Below, in pieces: positions 37,622-46,124 of a stretch of 64,000 nt of DNA (its first letter is position 1; each line of letters starts with the position of its first letter). The notes beneath the pieces are model-generated. The model searched no databases, was not told where the DNA came from, and was given only the letters and a program-made list of their open reading frames with translations. The DNA is from Rhizobium sp. BK650 (lineage in GTDB: Bacteria; Pseudomonadota; Alphaproteobacteria; Rhizobiales; Rhizobiaceae), in the NCBI RefSeq assembly GCF_014195325.1, contig NZ_JACIBK010000016.1, positions 62,001 to 126,000 on the forward strand, read 5' to 3'. The position numbers and the translations under genes are program-made.

Positions 37622-39508
37622 ATGGCAAATGTCGCAAGCGTCGACGGTGCAAAAGCCGGTCCGATGACGGGCGAGGAGAAGAAGGTCATCTTCGCCTCGT
37701 CGCTCGGCACGGTTTTCGAATGGTATGATTTCTATCTTTATGGTTCGCTCGCCACCTATATCGGCGCGACCTATTTCACCCAGTATCCGGAAGCGACGCG
37801 TAACATCTTCACGCTGCTCGCTTTTGCCGCCGGCTTCCTGGTGCGTCCGTTCGGTGCGTTGGTTTTCGGTCGCCTTGGCGATCTCGTCGGCCGCAAATAC
37901 ACGTTCCTGGTCACCATTCTCATCATGGGTCTATCGACCTTTCTGGTCGGCGTTCTGCCGGGTGCAGCCTCCATTGGCATTGCTGCACCGATCATTCTGA
38001 TCGGCCTGCGCCTGCTGCAGGGCCTGGCGCTCGGCGGTGAATATGGCGGTGCAGCCACTTACGTTGCCGAACACGCGCCGCAAGGCCGCCGTGGCTACTT
38101 TACGTCCTGGATCCAGACGACAGCAACGCTCGGTCTCTTCCTGTCTCTGATCGTTATCGTCACGGTCCAATCGGTCATGGGCTCGACCGCCTTTGCCGCG
38201 TGGGGCTGGCGTATTCCGTTCCTGGTTTCCGTCGTTCTGCTCGGTATCTCCGTGTGGATCCGGTTGAAGATGAACGAATCGCCCGCCTTCCAGCGTATGA
38301 AGGCAGAAGGCAAGGGGTCGAAGGCGCCACTGACGGAAGCTTTCGGCCAGTGGCGGAATGCCAAGATCGCGTTGATTGCCCTTTTCGGTGCCACTATGGG
38401 CCAGGCGGTTATCTGGTATGGCGGTCAATTCTACGCCCTGTTCTTCCTACAGAACGTGCTGAAGGTCGATCTGCAGTCGGCCAACATCATGGTCGCAGTC
38501 GCCCTCTTCCTCGCCACACCATTTTTCGTCATCTTCGGCGGGCTGTCGGACAGGATTGGCCGCAAGCCGATCATCATGGCAGGTTTGCTGATTGCAGCGG
38601 TCACCTACTTCCCGCTGTTCAAGGCGATGACCTATACGGCAAATCCAGCTCTCTATGAGGCGCAGGCGACAATCCGGGCAACGGTGACGGCCGATCCGGC
38701 GGATTGCAGATTCCAGTTCAATCCGACGGGTACTGCCAAGTTCACCAGTTCCTGCGATATCGCAACAGCGTTCCTGACCAAGAACTCGGTGCCTTTTGAT
38801 GTGGTGCCGGGTCCGGCCGGCCAGCCGGCAACCGTGAAGATCGGTGACCGCACGATCACCAGCTTCGACGCCGTCGCAGCCGGCGCCGATGCGGCTAAAG
38901 CGAGTGCCGCCTTCGAAAAGAACGTCAATCTCGCCCTTCATGATGCTGGCTATCCGCTGAAGCGCGGTGCTGCCAAGGTTGCCGACGCGAAGCTCGATGC
39001 CTTCATCGCCGCCAATCCTGAACTTGCCCTCAACGCCGATGCGATACGCGCTGGCCAGAAGGAAACGCTACCAGCCGACAAACTGGTTGCCGGCAAGTTG
39101 CTGACGGCGGATGAGGCAAAAAGTGTCACCGACATGGCCGTCTTCACGATCCCTGGCGGCGGTGCGTTCGCGATGACGGCCGATCCTGCTCGTGTCAACT
39201 GGGCTGGTACGATCGCCATCCTGTTCGTACTCGTGCTCTACGTGACGATGGTCTACGGTCCGATCGCGGCCCTACTGGTCGAACTTTTCCCGACCCGCAT
39301 CCGCTATACCGGCATGTCCCTGCCCTATCATATCGGCAACGGCTGGTTCGGCGGCCTTCTGCCTGCTACGGCTTTCGCGATGAGTGCCGCCGCGGGCAAC
39401 ATCTATTATGGTCTCTGGTATCCTATCGTCTTCGCCGCTATCACGCTGGTCGTCGGTGTGCTGTTCCTGCCGGAAACCAAGAACCGGGACATACACGCGC
39501 TGGATTAA
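37622..39508 (+). CDS. MFS transporter of the metabolite:H+ symporter (MHS) type with a large insert
   Basis: A 628-residue permease, much longer than the usual 430-550. The ATG at 37622 follows TGTGGAGGACAGACA. The N-terminal FEWYDFYLYG signature is at about 33-42, the GRLGDLVGRKYTF loop follows, and LGGEYGGAATYVAEHAP is typical of MHS proteins. An extra soluble segment of about 185 residues (about 338-522), Ala-rich with a Cys pair, lies between the seventh-to-ninth helix region and the final helices. The C-terminal PTRIRYTGMSLPYHIGNGWFGG block is canonical. The substrate is likely an organic acid or osmolyte, unproven. Confidence 0.88.
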   Translation: MANVASVDGAKAGPMTGEEKKVIFASSLGTVFEWYDFYLYGSLATYIGATYFTQYPEATRNIFTLLAFAAGFLVRPFGALVFGRLGDLVGRKYTFLVTILIMGLSTFLVGVLPGAASIGIAAPIILIGLRLLQGLALGGEYGGAATYVAEHAPQGRRGYFTSWIQTTATLGLFLSLIVIVTVQSVMGSTAFAAWGWRIPFLVSVVLLGISVWIRLKMNESPAFQRMKAEGKGSKAPLTEAFGQWRNAKIALIALFGATMGQAVIWYGGQFYALFFLQNVLKVDLQSANIMVAVALFLATPFFVIFGGLSDRIGRKPIIMAGLLIAAVTYFPLFKAMTYTANPALYEAQATIRATVTADPADCRFQFNPTGTAKFTSSCDIATAFLTKNSVPFDVVPGPAGQPATVKIGDRTITSFDAVAAGADAAKASAAFEKNVNLALHDAGYPLKRGAAKVADAKLDAFIAANPELALNADAIRAGQKETLPADKLVAGKLLTADEAKSVTDMAVFTIPGGGAFAMTADPARVNWAGTIAILFVLVLYVTMVYGPIAALLVELFPTRIRYTGMSLPYHIGNGWFGGLLPATAFAMSAAAGNIYYGLWYPIVFAAITLVVGVLFLPETKNRDIHALD

Positions 39509-39536
39509 GGCACGGCTGATATCTTGGAAAATAAAG

Positions 39537-39563
39537 CCCGGTGCCGAAAAGCGCCGGGTTTTT
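39537..39563 (+). terminator. terminator of the MHS transporter
   Basis: CCCGG (39537-39541) and CCGGG (39554-39558) with inner GC pairing form a hairpin followed by TTTTT (39559-39563). It lies 29 bases after the stop. Confidence 0.75.
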
Positions 39564-39577
39564 CGTGCGCCATTCTC

Positions 39578-40315
39578 TTATGCGTCTGGAAAGTATCGTT
39601 TGGACGTCGGCCAGCCGTCCGGACAAAGCTTGAAAAGCAGGCCATAGCGGGCATAGACGATGGCTGTCAGCAGCGAGAACCAGGCGCCGAAGGCAAGGCC
39701 GGCAATGACATCGCTCGGATAATGCGCGCCGACCATGACACGCGTCATGCCGAGCCAGATGGCACAAGCGATGAAGGGAACCCGGTAGCGCGGGAAGAGC
39801 AGGGCGAATGCAGCGAAGAAGGCACCCACCGTGGTCGAATGACCTGATGGAAAGCTCTCCAGTGCTGCATCGCCGGAAAAGGGCGTGAAGGAAAGCACGC
39901 CGAGATCGTGAAAATGTTCGGGACGCGCGCGGCCGATCATGCGTTTTAGCAGGTTTGCGAGCAGGCCAGAAAAGACGACGGTTGTAAAAAGATAGGCTCC
40001 GATCCAGCTCACATAGAGCGCCTGAGCCTTCGCCCTTGCGCTTCTCAAGATGTTATAGCCAGCTCTGCCGTGGAAGAAGAGCAAGGCGCTGGTGAGGATC
40101 AGCCAGCCGGAATCACCAAAATCGGTCAACATTTCCCCGAAGCGTTGAATAGGCTCCGGCAGGGCCCCCGCACCAATCGGGGCATCGAAGATCAACATGG
40201 AAAGGATGACGGCGTTCAGCGTAATGAACAGGCATGCACGCCACCGCAATGATGGCATCGCACGGCCGCCGCGTCTGCGCCGGCGCCTGTCCAAGGAGAC
40301 TAAAAGTGCCCACAT
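39578..40315 (-). CDS. PAP2 superfamily membrane phosphatase
   Basis: An inner-membrane lipid phosphatase-like protein, 245 residues with about six hydrophobic segments. All three PAP2 motifs are present: KRMIGRARP, SFPSGHS and RVMVGAHYPSDVIAG with the catalytic His residues. Related proteins dephosphorylate undecaprenyl pyrophosphate, phosphatidylglycerol phosphate or lipid A (LpxE-like); the substrate cannot be decided here. The basic N-terminal extension (about 19 residues) may mean that the real start is the Met at residue 20. Confidence 0.85.
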   Translation of the reverse strand: MWALLVSLDRRRRRRGGRAMPSLRWRACLFITLNAVILSMLIFDAPIGAGALPEPIQRFGEMLTDFGDSGWLILTSALLFFHGRAGYNILRSARAKAQALYVSWIGAYLFTTVVFSGLLANLLKRMIGRARPEHFHDLGVLSFTPFSGDAALESFPSGHSTTVGAFFAAFALLFPRYRVPFIACAIWLGMTRVMVGAHYPSDVIAGLAFGAWFSLLTAIVYARYGLLFKLCPDGWPTSKRYFPDA

Positions 40316-40460
40316 TATACTACCTGGATAACCCTAGGGGTAACGAATAGGCAGAAAAAATGCACAAGATTACGACAGGGACGGTGTTTCGTCAGATGTT
40401 TTTGAGCAATCTTGGTAACGATTACTCCTTGATGAGGCGATTGTCCCGGCTTCAATAAAA

Positions 40461-40487
40461 AGCCCTCCGCACCGAGTGCGAAGGGCT
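40461..40487 (-). terminator. leuB terminator
   Basis: AGCCCTCCGCAC (40461-40472) and GTGCGAAGGGCT (40476-40487) form a 12-bp stem with one mismatch, followed by TTTTTATT on the minus strand. It lies 23 bases past the leuB stop. Confidence 0.85.
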
Positions 40488-40493
40488 GAAAAG

Positions 40494-40509
40494 CGTTTCA
40501 CGTGAAATA
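40494..40509. promoter_or_regulatory. distal parS-like site (14/16)
   Basis: CGTTTCACGTGAAATA keeps the palindromic core TTTCACGTGAAA and differs from parS at positions 1 and 15. It lies between the leuB stop and the leuB terminator, about 34 kb from the main parS cluster. Confidence 0.45.
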
Positions 40510-41622
40510 TCAGGCAGAAAGCGCCTTGAATTCGTCAAGGATCGCGTCGCCCATCTCGACGGTACCGACCTGGCGGCTGCCCGGGGCCATGATATCGCCG
40601 GTGCGGATGCCCTTGTCGAGCACGTTGGCGATTGCCTTTTCCAGATTGTCAGCTTCCTTGACTAGGTTGAAGGAGTAGCGAAGGCACATGGCGAAAGAGG
40701 CGATCATAGCGATCGGGTTGGCGATGCCCTTGCCGGCAATATCAGGTGCCGAGCCGTGCACCGGCTCGTAGAGAGCCTTGCGTTTGCCGGTCTTGCCATC
40801 AGGTGCGCCAAGCGAGGCTGAGGGCAGCATGCCGAGCGAACCTGTGAGCATGGCGGCAACGTCGGACAGCATGTCGCCGAAGAGGTTGTCGGTGACGATG
40901 ACATCGAACTGCTTCGGCTGACGAACGAGCTGCATGCCCCCAGCATCGGCCAGCATGTGCTCCAGCTGCACGTCGGAATATTTCGCCTTGTGCGTCTCGG
41001 TCACGACTTGGTTCCAGAGCACGCCTGATTTCATGACGTTGCGCTTTTCCATCGAGCAGACGCGATTGTTGCGGGTGCGGGCCATTTCAAAGGCAACACC
41101 GGCGATCCGCTCGATCTCATAGGTATCGTAGACCTGCGTATCGATGCCGCGCTTCTGACCATTGCCGAGATCGATAATTTCCTTCGGTTCGCCGAAATAA
41201 ACGCCGCCCGTCAGCTCGCGAATGATGAGGATGTCGAGACCTTCGACCAGTTCCGGCTTCAGCGAGGAAGCCGAAGCGAGTGCCGGATAGCAGATCGCTG
41301 GGCGCAGGTTGGCGAAAAGTTCCAGATCCTTGCGAAGACGCAGGAGGCCGGCTTCCGGCCGCACTTCGTATGGAACGCTATCCCATTTCGGGCCACCGAC
41401 AGCGCCGAAGAGAACGGCATCGGCGGCAAGCGCCTTCTTCATGTCGTCTTCGGAGATTGCCGCACCATGCGCATCATAAGCGCAACCGCCGACAAGGCCT
41501 TCGTCCGTGACAAAGCCGGTGTTCATCGCCTCGTTCATATAGGCGATAATCTTGCGGACCTCGCCCATGGCTTCGGGGCCGATGCCGTCACCCGGCAGCA
41601 GGAAAAGATTGCGCGCTGTCAT
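40510..41622 (-). CDS. leuB: 3-isopropylmalate dehydrogenase
   Basis: It oxidises and decarboxylates 3-isopropylmalate in leucine synthesis. The 370 residues contain the N-terminal LLPGDGIGPE motif, the substrate-binding LRLRKDLELFANLRP and RELTGGVYFG, the metal-binding DNLFGDMLSD and the NAD-binding EPVHGSAPDIAGKGIANP. The gene is monocistronic, separate from leuD 2.3 kb away on the same strand. The stop is flanked by a parS-like sequence. Confidence 0.97.
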   Translation of the reverse strand: MTARNLFLLPGDGIGPEAMGEVRKIIAYMNEAMNTGFVTDEGLVGGCAYDAHGAAISEDDMKKALAADAVLFGAVGGPKWDSVPYEVRPEAGLLRLRKDLELFANLRPAICYPALASASSLKPELVEGLDILIIRELTGGVYFGEPKEIIDLGNGQKRGIDTQVYDTYEIERIAGVAFEMARTRNNRVCSMEKRNVMKSGVLWNQVVTETHKAKYSDVQLEHMLADAGGMQLVRQPKQFDVIVTDNLFGDMLSDVAAMLTGSLGMLPSASLGAPDGKTGKRKALYEPVHGSAPDIAGKGIANPIAMIASFAMCLRYSFNLVKEADNLEKAIANVLDKGIRTGDIMAPGSRQVGTVEMGDAILDEFKALSA

Positions 41623-41803
41623 GAAACCCTCCGCGGAAAAACAAGCTGCGGCTTCTTAGACCCCGAAAATAGGCATTTCAAGCGAGAGAACGGGTGAATC
41701 GGTACGCTTACCTCCGTATCATGTGATGCCTGACAAGGTTGCTCCGGTGCCCGTAACCGGGCTAGAACGGCAGCCTTGCCTATTCCTTTTTGGATACTCT
41801 CCT

Positions 41804-42736
41804 ATGTCTTTCGCATCTCTCCATCTCGACACGCCCCTTACTCAAACGGCGCCTGATTACAGCGCCAGCGGGAAGCCGCTCTGGCTGAAGCTCGACTCGC
41901 TGCAGCCTTCCGGCAGCTTCAAGCTGCGTGGTGTCGGCCGGCTTTGCCAGCACGAGGTTCAAAACGGGGCGCGCGAAATCTTTTGCGCCTCCGGCGGCAA
42001 TGCCGGCGTTGCCGCAGCCTATGCCGGACGGGCGCTCGGTGTGCCTGTTACGATCGTCGTGCCCGAGACGACGGCGCCCGATGTGCGCAAGACGATTGCC
42101 GCGACCGGCGCCAATGTGCTGGTCCATGGATCTGTCTTTGACGAAGCCAATGCCCATGCGATCGGTCTCGCAGAAAGCCGTAAGGCGACCTATGTGCACC
42201 CCTTCGACCACCCGCTTCTTTGGGATGGCCATGCCACGCTGATCGATGAAGTCGTGGCGACGGGCGCAAAGTTCGATTGTGTCATCACCAGCGTCGGCGG
42301 CGGTGGGTTGCTTGCCGGTATCGTCGAAGGGCTAAGGCGGAACGGGCTCGCGGATGTGCCCGTCATTGCGGTCGAGACGGAGGGGGCTGCTTCATTCCAC
42401 GCCAGCCTGAAGGCCAATGAGCGCGTCTCGCTGCCGGCGATCACCTCGATTGCGACATCGCTCGGGGCACGGCAGGTAGCGCAGCATGTTTTCGATCTGC
42501 CGAAACATCATCCGATCGAAAGCGTTCTCGTCAGCGATGCTGACGCCGTAGCCGCTTGCCGGAAATTTGCCGATGCGCAGCGCATCCTGGTCGAACCGGC
42601 CTGCGGTGCCGCGCTTGCGGTTGCCGATGTGCATGCCGATCTGCTGTCGCGCTTCGACAATCCGCTCATCGAAGTCTGTGGCGGGGTAGGTGTATCGCTT
42701 GAAAAGCTTGATGCCTGGAAAGAAAAATTTCTCTGA
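41804..42736 (+). CDS. PLP-dependent serine/threonine dehydratase family enzyme
   Basis: A fold-type II PLP enzyme of 310 residues, similar to eukaryote-type serine dehydratases. The PLP lysine is K40 in QPSGSFKLRG. The CASGGNAGVAAAYA loop and the phosphate-binding GGGGLLAG are present, and the C-terminal VEPACGAALAV block is typical. The ATG at 41804 fits the family start; 27 upstream in-frame residues (from 41723) look unrelated. It probably deaminates serine or threonine; serine racemase activity is an alternative. Confidence 0.85.
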   Translation: MSFASLHLDTPLTQTAPDYSASGKPLWLKLDSLQPSGSFKLRGVGRLCQHEVQNGAREIFCASGGNAGVAAAYAGRALGVPVTIVVPETTAPDVRKTIAATGANVLVHGSVFDEANAHAIGLAESRKATYVHPFDHPLLWDGHATLIDEVVATGAKFDCVITSVGGGGLLAGIVEGLRRNGLADVPVIAVETEGAASFHASLKANERVSLPAITSIATSLGARQVAQHVFDLPKHHPIESVLVSDADAVAACRKFADAQRILVEPACGAALAVADVHADLLSRFDNPLIEVCGGVGVSLEKLDAWKEKFL

Positions 42737-42748
42737 GCGGGCAAAGAA

Positions 42749-42771
42749 AAGCCGGGCGAAAAGCCCGGCTT
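42749..42771 (-). terminator. leuD terminator
   Basis: AAGCCGGGC (42749-42757) and GCCCGGCTT (42763-42771) form a perfect 9-bp stem. TTTTCTTT follows on the minus strand. It also sits 12 bases after the convergent dehydratase stop. Confidence 0.8.
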
Positions 42772-42795
42772 GATGGGTAGGCAATACGCCAGAGC

Positions 42796-43404
42796 TTAGG
42801 CAGCCCATGGATGCGAAGCGGCGTTCCTCTTTTCGAATTCGTCGATCGCCTTGCCCTTTTCCATGGTCAGGCCGATATCGTCGAGACCATTCAGCAGGCA
42901 ATGGCGCTTGAATTCGTCGAGGTCGAACTTGATCGAGCCGCCATCTGGACCGGTGATTTCGAGGTTTTGGAGATCGACGGTCAGAACGGCATTCGAGCCG
43001 CGCTCGGCATCGTCCATCAGCTTGTCGAGGTCTTCCTGGCTGACCTTGATCGGCAGGATGCCGTTTTTGAAGCAGTTGTTGTAGAAGATGTCGGCGAAGC
43101 TGGTGGAGATCACGCAGCGGATGCCGAAGTCGAGCAGCGCCCACGGAGCGTGTTCACGCGAGGAGCCGCAGCCGAAATTGTCGCCGGCAACGAGGATCTT
43201 GGCATCGCGATAGGCCGGCTTGTTCAGCACGAAATCAGGGTTTTCGGAGCCGTCTTCGTTATAACGGGCTTCGGCGAAAAGGCCTTTGCCAAGGCCGGTG
43301 CGCTTGATGGTCTTCAGATAATCCTTCGGAATGATCATGTCGGTGTCGATATTGACGACCGGCAGGGGCGCTGCAACGCCCGTGAGCTTCACGAATTTAT
43401 CCAT
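42796..43404 (-). CDS. leuD: 3-isopropylmalate dehydratase small subunit
   Basis: Partner of LeuC in isomerising 2- to 3-isopropylmalate. The 202-residue protein has the swivel-domain motifs IDTDMIIPKDYLKTI, GDNFGCGSSREHAPWAL and CVISTSFADIFYNNCFKNGILP. leuC is not in the window. It stands alone on the minus strand, as is usual for rhizobia where leu genes are scattered. Confidence 0.96.
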   Translation of the reverse strand: MDKFVKLTGVAAPLPVVNIDTDMIIPKDYLKTIKRTGLGKGLFAEARYNEDGSENPDFVLNKPAYRDAKILVAGDNFGCGSSREHAPWALLDFGIRCVISTSFADIFYNNCFKNGILPIKVSQEDLDKLMDDAERGSNAVLTVDLQNLEITGPDGGSIKFDLDEFKRHCLLNGLDDIGLTMEKGKAIDEFEKRNAASHPWAA

Positions 43405-43536
43405 GACCTATGCTCCATTTCAGCAAAACGTACTTCTGAACTTGCATCTATTCCAGTTTTCCGCCGAAATGAAGAAGAATCTTTCGCCGATGCAGGCCAA
43501 GCGACTTTCGCGCGGCCTGCTGATTGTGCGAATTGC

Positions 43537-43956
43537 TCACTTGGACGGCGCGTTCAAGCCCCAGAGGACGCCGAACGGATCGCGAAGCTGGCCGTAGCGG
43601 TCGCCCCAGAACATCAGTTCGACCGGCATGACGACTTCGGCACCGGCAGCAACAGCCCGGTCCCACCAGAAGTCGATATCGTCGATAACCAGCTGGATGC
43701 CAAAACCCTCGTGGCCTTTGAAGGGGTGGCCATATTCCGGATAGGCGTCCGACAGCATCAGCGAGCTGCCGTTAATATAGAGGTGTACATGCATCGTACG
43801 GCCACTCTCGTCTGGCGGCACGATATAAGCCTGTTCGGCGCCGAAAGCCTTCTTGTAGAATTCCGCAGCCTTAACCGCGCCATCAACCGTTAGATAGGGA
43901 AGCAGGCCATTCTTGACCGGCGGCATCTTGGCCTGGTTGCTCTCCATCGCGTCCAT
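43537..43956 (-). CDS. VOC (glyoxalase/PhnB-like) family protein
   Basis: A 139-residue protein of the vicinal oxygen chelate fold, closest in style to the PhnB/YnfJ-like group. LPYLTVDGAVKAAEFYKKAFGAEQ at the N-terminus and the paired beta-alpha-beta-beta-beta units ending WGDRYGQLRDPFGVLWGL are typical. Members bind small molecules or metals, and the substrate is unknown. The first 12 residues may be an over-extension. It stands alone between leuD and a small membrane protein gene. Confidence 0.85.
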   Translation of the reverse strand: MDAMESNQAKMPPVKNGLLPYLTVDGAVKAAEFYKKAFGAEQAYIVPPDESGRTMHVHLYINGSSLMLSDAYPEYGHPFKGHEGFGIQLVIDDIDFWWDRAVAAGAEVVMPVELMFWGDRYGQLRDPFGVLWGLNAPSK

Positions 43957-44066
43957 GCTCGTCCTCCATTCGTTTTTGAAGTGCCGGCTGAATGCTCGGC
44001 TGCTTCAAGGACGTAGCATGGGAGTGTGAGCCGACAATGTCGGTCAGAATTTTCAGCGAAAAGCGA

Positions 44067-44297
44067 TCAGAGATCGATGATGGTGCCGCGACCGTCGTTC
44101 CAGATGCGCATTTCGCGCTTGCCGTCAGCGCGGGCGCGAACGGGGGCGGGCTTCATCTTCATCGAAAGGGCGCGGCCGACCATGAGCACGGTCAGGATGC
44201 CGCCAACGGCGAGCGTGACCGAAAAGGTAAGAAGCAGCATGGCCACGAAAACGGTGGCGCCGGCGAGCATGAAGAAGATGGAACGAATGTTCTGCAT
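44067..44297 (-). CDS. small conserved-looking membrane protein
   Basis: A 76-residue protein with a long hydrophobic segment at about residues 7-42, probably one or two membrane helices, followed by a basic cytoplasmic tail ending GRGTIIDL. It has an AAAGG ribosome site. Codon use matches its neighbours. I do not recognise a family, and no function is assigned. Confidence 0.65.
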   Translation of the reverse strand: MQNIRSIFFMLAGATVFVAMLLLTFSVTLAVGGILTVLMVGRALSMKMKPAPVRARADGKREMRIWNDGRGTIIDL

Positions 44298-44348
44298 TGA
44301 TTGGAGACCTTTCTACGGAAAGGAATGTGGTCCTTCTTTTTCCTCTCT

Positions 44349-44394
44349 GCAAGACAAGCATGGCTTTTTGTTGTCTTGCCGGGCTTTGCAAAGC
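44349..44394. promoter_or_regulatory. inverted repeat and palindrome upstream of the CitE-like gene
   Basis: GCAAGACAA (44349-44357) and TTGTCTTGC (44371-44379) form a 9-bp inverted repeat. The 12-bp palindrome GCTTTGCAAAGC (44383-44394) follows 16 bases before the next ATG. It may be a regulator site or a leader hairpin. Confidence 0.35.
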
Positions 44395-44410
44395 TTGGCA
44401 CTAATGTTTC

Positions 44411-45316
44411 ATGAGCAGAACACCACCTCTTCGTTCCCTGCGTCTGCGCCGCTCGGTGCTGAGTGTACCCGCCGTCAACGTGCGTGCGCTCGAAAAGACC
44501 CGTTCCCTTGATTGCGATGCGATTATTTTCGATCTGGAGGATTCTGTCGCCCCAGGGAAGAAGGCGGAAGCGCGCGACAATCTGAAGGCGGTTTTTGCCG
44601 CGCCGCCGCTTGAGGGCAAGGAGAGGATCATCCGCATCAACTCTTTGTCATCCGGCCTGGGGCTGGCCGACCTCGAGTTGGTCAAGGCATTGTCGCCCGA
44701 TGCCGTTCTCTTGCCCAAGGTGGACGAGCCGCAGGACGTGATGGCCATTGGTGATCTGCTTGCCGAGGCCTATTCGCCAGAGGAATTGCGTATCTGGGCG
44801 ATGATCGAAACGCCGCGCGGCGTGCTGAATGCCGCGGCGATTACCGAATCCGGCCGCACACCAGGATCGCGGCTCGATTGTCTCGTCGTCGGTCTCAACG
44901 ATTTGCGTAAGGAAACAGGGATTCTCCCGCAGACCGGGCGGACCTATCTCGTGCCGTGGCTGATGCAGGTCATTCTGGCGGTCAAGGCCTATGGGCTCGA
45001 TGCGCTCGATAGCGTCTTCAACGATTTCCAGGATGCTGAAGGTTTCAATGCCGAATGCAGACAGGGCCGGGGCATGGGTTTTGCAGGCAAGATGTTGATC
45101 CATCCAGCGCAGATCGAAGCCGCCAACCGGTATTTTGGGCCGAGCGCAGAAGAGATCGCGGAGGCGGAGGCAATCATTGCCGCCTTTGCCGACCCGGCCA
45201 CAGAAGGGCTCAACGTCATTAACGCGAACGGACGGATGATCGAACGGCTGCATCTTGTCCAGGCTGAAGCTCTGGTCCATAAAGCTCGCCTGATTTCTGC
45301 AAGAAAGCCTGCCTGA
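44411..45316 (+). CDS. HpcH/HpaI aldolase / CitE-like CoA ester lyase
   Basis: A TIM-barrel lyase of 301 residues from the citrate lyase beta/malyl-CoA lyase family. LRRSVLSVPA, the metal-binding DLEDSVAP, LPKVDEP and MIETPRGVLNA with the catalytic Glu are seen, as are GKMLIHPAQIEAAN near the C-terminus. It likely cleaves a beta-hydroxyacyl-CoA such as malyl-CoA or citramalyl-CoA; the substrate is not known. The TGATG junction couples it to the DUF1737 gene downstream. Confidence 0.87.
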   Translation: MSRTPPLRSLRLRRSVLSVPAVNVRALEKTRSLDCDAIIFDLEDSVAPGKKAEARDNLKAVFAAPPLEGKERIIRINSLSSGLGLADLELVKALSPDAVLLPKVDEPQDVMAIGDLLAEAYSPEELRIWAMIETPRGVLNAAAITESGRTPGSRLDCLVVGLNDLRKETGILPQTGRTYLVPWLMQVILAVKAYGLDALDSVFNDFQDAEGFNAECRQGRGMGFAGKMLIHPAQIEAANRYFGPSAEEIAEAEAIIAAFADPATEGLNVINANGRMIERLHLVQAEALVHKARLISARKPA

Positions 45317-45522
45317 TGAAACTCTACCGCTTCCTGACTGGTGCCGACGACGCTTCCTTCTGCCACAAGGTGACTGCGGCGCTGAACAAGGGCTGGTCGC
45401 TATCCGGCTCGCCCACCTACGCATTCAACGCCGCGACCGGCGAGATGCAGTGCGGCCAGGCGGTCGTCAAAGAGGTCGAGGGCAAGGATTATGACCCGGA
45501 CATGAAACTGTCCGAGCAATAA
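45316..45522 (+). CDS. DUF1737 domain protein
   Basis: A 68-residue protein of the DUF1737 family (MKLYRFLTGADDASFCHKV, then NKGWSLSGSPTYAFN). The function is unknown. Its ATG overlaps the stop of the CitE-like gene by one base, so they are translated from one message, suggesting a linked role. The fold is probably a small alpha/beta domain. It ends three bases before the converging protease gene. Confidence 0.85.
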   Translation: MKLYRFLTGADDASFCHKVTAALNKGWSLSGSPTYAFNAATGEMQCGQAVVKEVEGKDYDPDMKLSEQ

Positions 45523-45524
45523 GG

Positions 45525-45962
45525 TCAGCGTTCGGCCGCTTCTTCGGCACTTGCCTCGATGCGTTCCATGTCATCGTCGCTGAGGCCGAAGTGGTGGCCA
45601 ATTTCATGGATCAGCACATGGGTGATGATGTCGCCCAAAGTCTCGTCGTTTTCCGCCCAGTAATCGAGGATCGGACGGCGATAGAGGCGGATGCGGTTCG
45701 GCATCTCGCCGGTTTCCACGGTAAAACGCTCCGAAATGCCGCGGCCCTCGAAAAGGCCGAGCAGGTCGAAGGGCGTTTCCAGCGCCATATCCTCGAATAT
45801 TTCGTCATCGGGAAAGTCTTCGATCTCGATGGTCAGATTGGTCGTCAGCTTGCGAAATTCGTCCGGCAAGTGGCTATATGCCTCCATTGCCAACGACTCG
45901 AAGGCGCTGATCGTCGGCGCGTGGCGATCCCGCCAATCATCGCTCTGGTCTATCTGGGCCAT
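45525..45962 (-). CDS. zincin-like metallopeptidase family protein
   Basis: A 145-residue protein with the zinc motif HEIGHHFGL at 119-127, followed by the acidic SDDDMERIEAS that carries a third ligand candidate. It belongs to the small metallopeptidase family formerly DUF1025, common in bacteria but of unclear substrate. No signal peptide is present, so it is cytosolic. It converges with the DUF1737 gene and is divergent from the imu operon. Confidence 0.85.
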   Translation of the reverse strand: MAQIDQSDDWRDRHAPTISAFESLAMEAYSHLPDEFRKLTTNLTIEIEDFPDDEIFEDMALETPFDLLGLFEGRGISERFTVETGEMPNRIRLYRRPILDYWAENDETLGDIITHVLIHEIGHHFGLSDDDMERIEASAEEAAER

Positions 45963-46056
45963 GAATATTCCTTCCTTTGCCGGCCCATATAGAACCTTTA
46001 TCGTCGATTTTCGAGTGCGGAATCAAAGGCAGGAATAAATTCTTATAAAATGCCGG

Positions 46057-46103
46057 TTGACTCTCTATTAGAGCTCTGGAATCTATAAGAACATAACAGG
46101 AAC
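46057..46103 (+). promoter_or_regulatory. imu operon promoter with LexA (SOS) box
   Basis: GAACATAACAGGAAC at 46089-46103 is GAAC-N7-GAAC, the reverse of the alphaproteobacterial LexA operator GTTC-N7-GTTC. A -35 TTGACT (46057-46062) and an ATCTAT -10 (46081-46086, 18-base spacer) lie just upstream, so LexA would cover the start region. It is 22 bases before imuA. Confidence 0.85.
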
Positions 46104-46124
46104 AAGACGAATGGAGAGACCGCC

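Noticed and set aside
40325..40345. TAACCCTAGGGGTAAC as a homing endonuclease or mobile element site
   Set aside because: It is a short palindrome only, with no element or target-site duplication around it.
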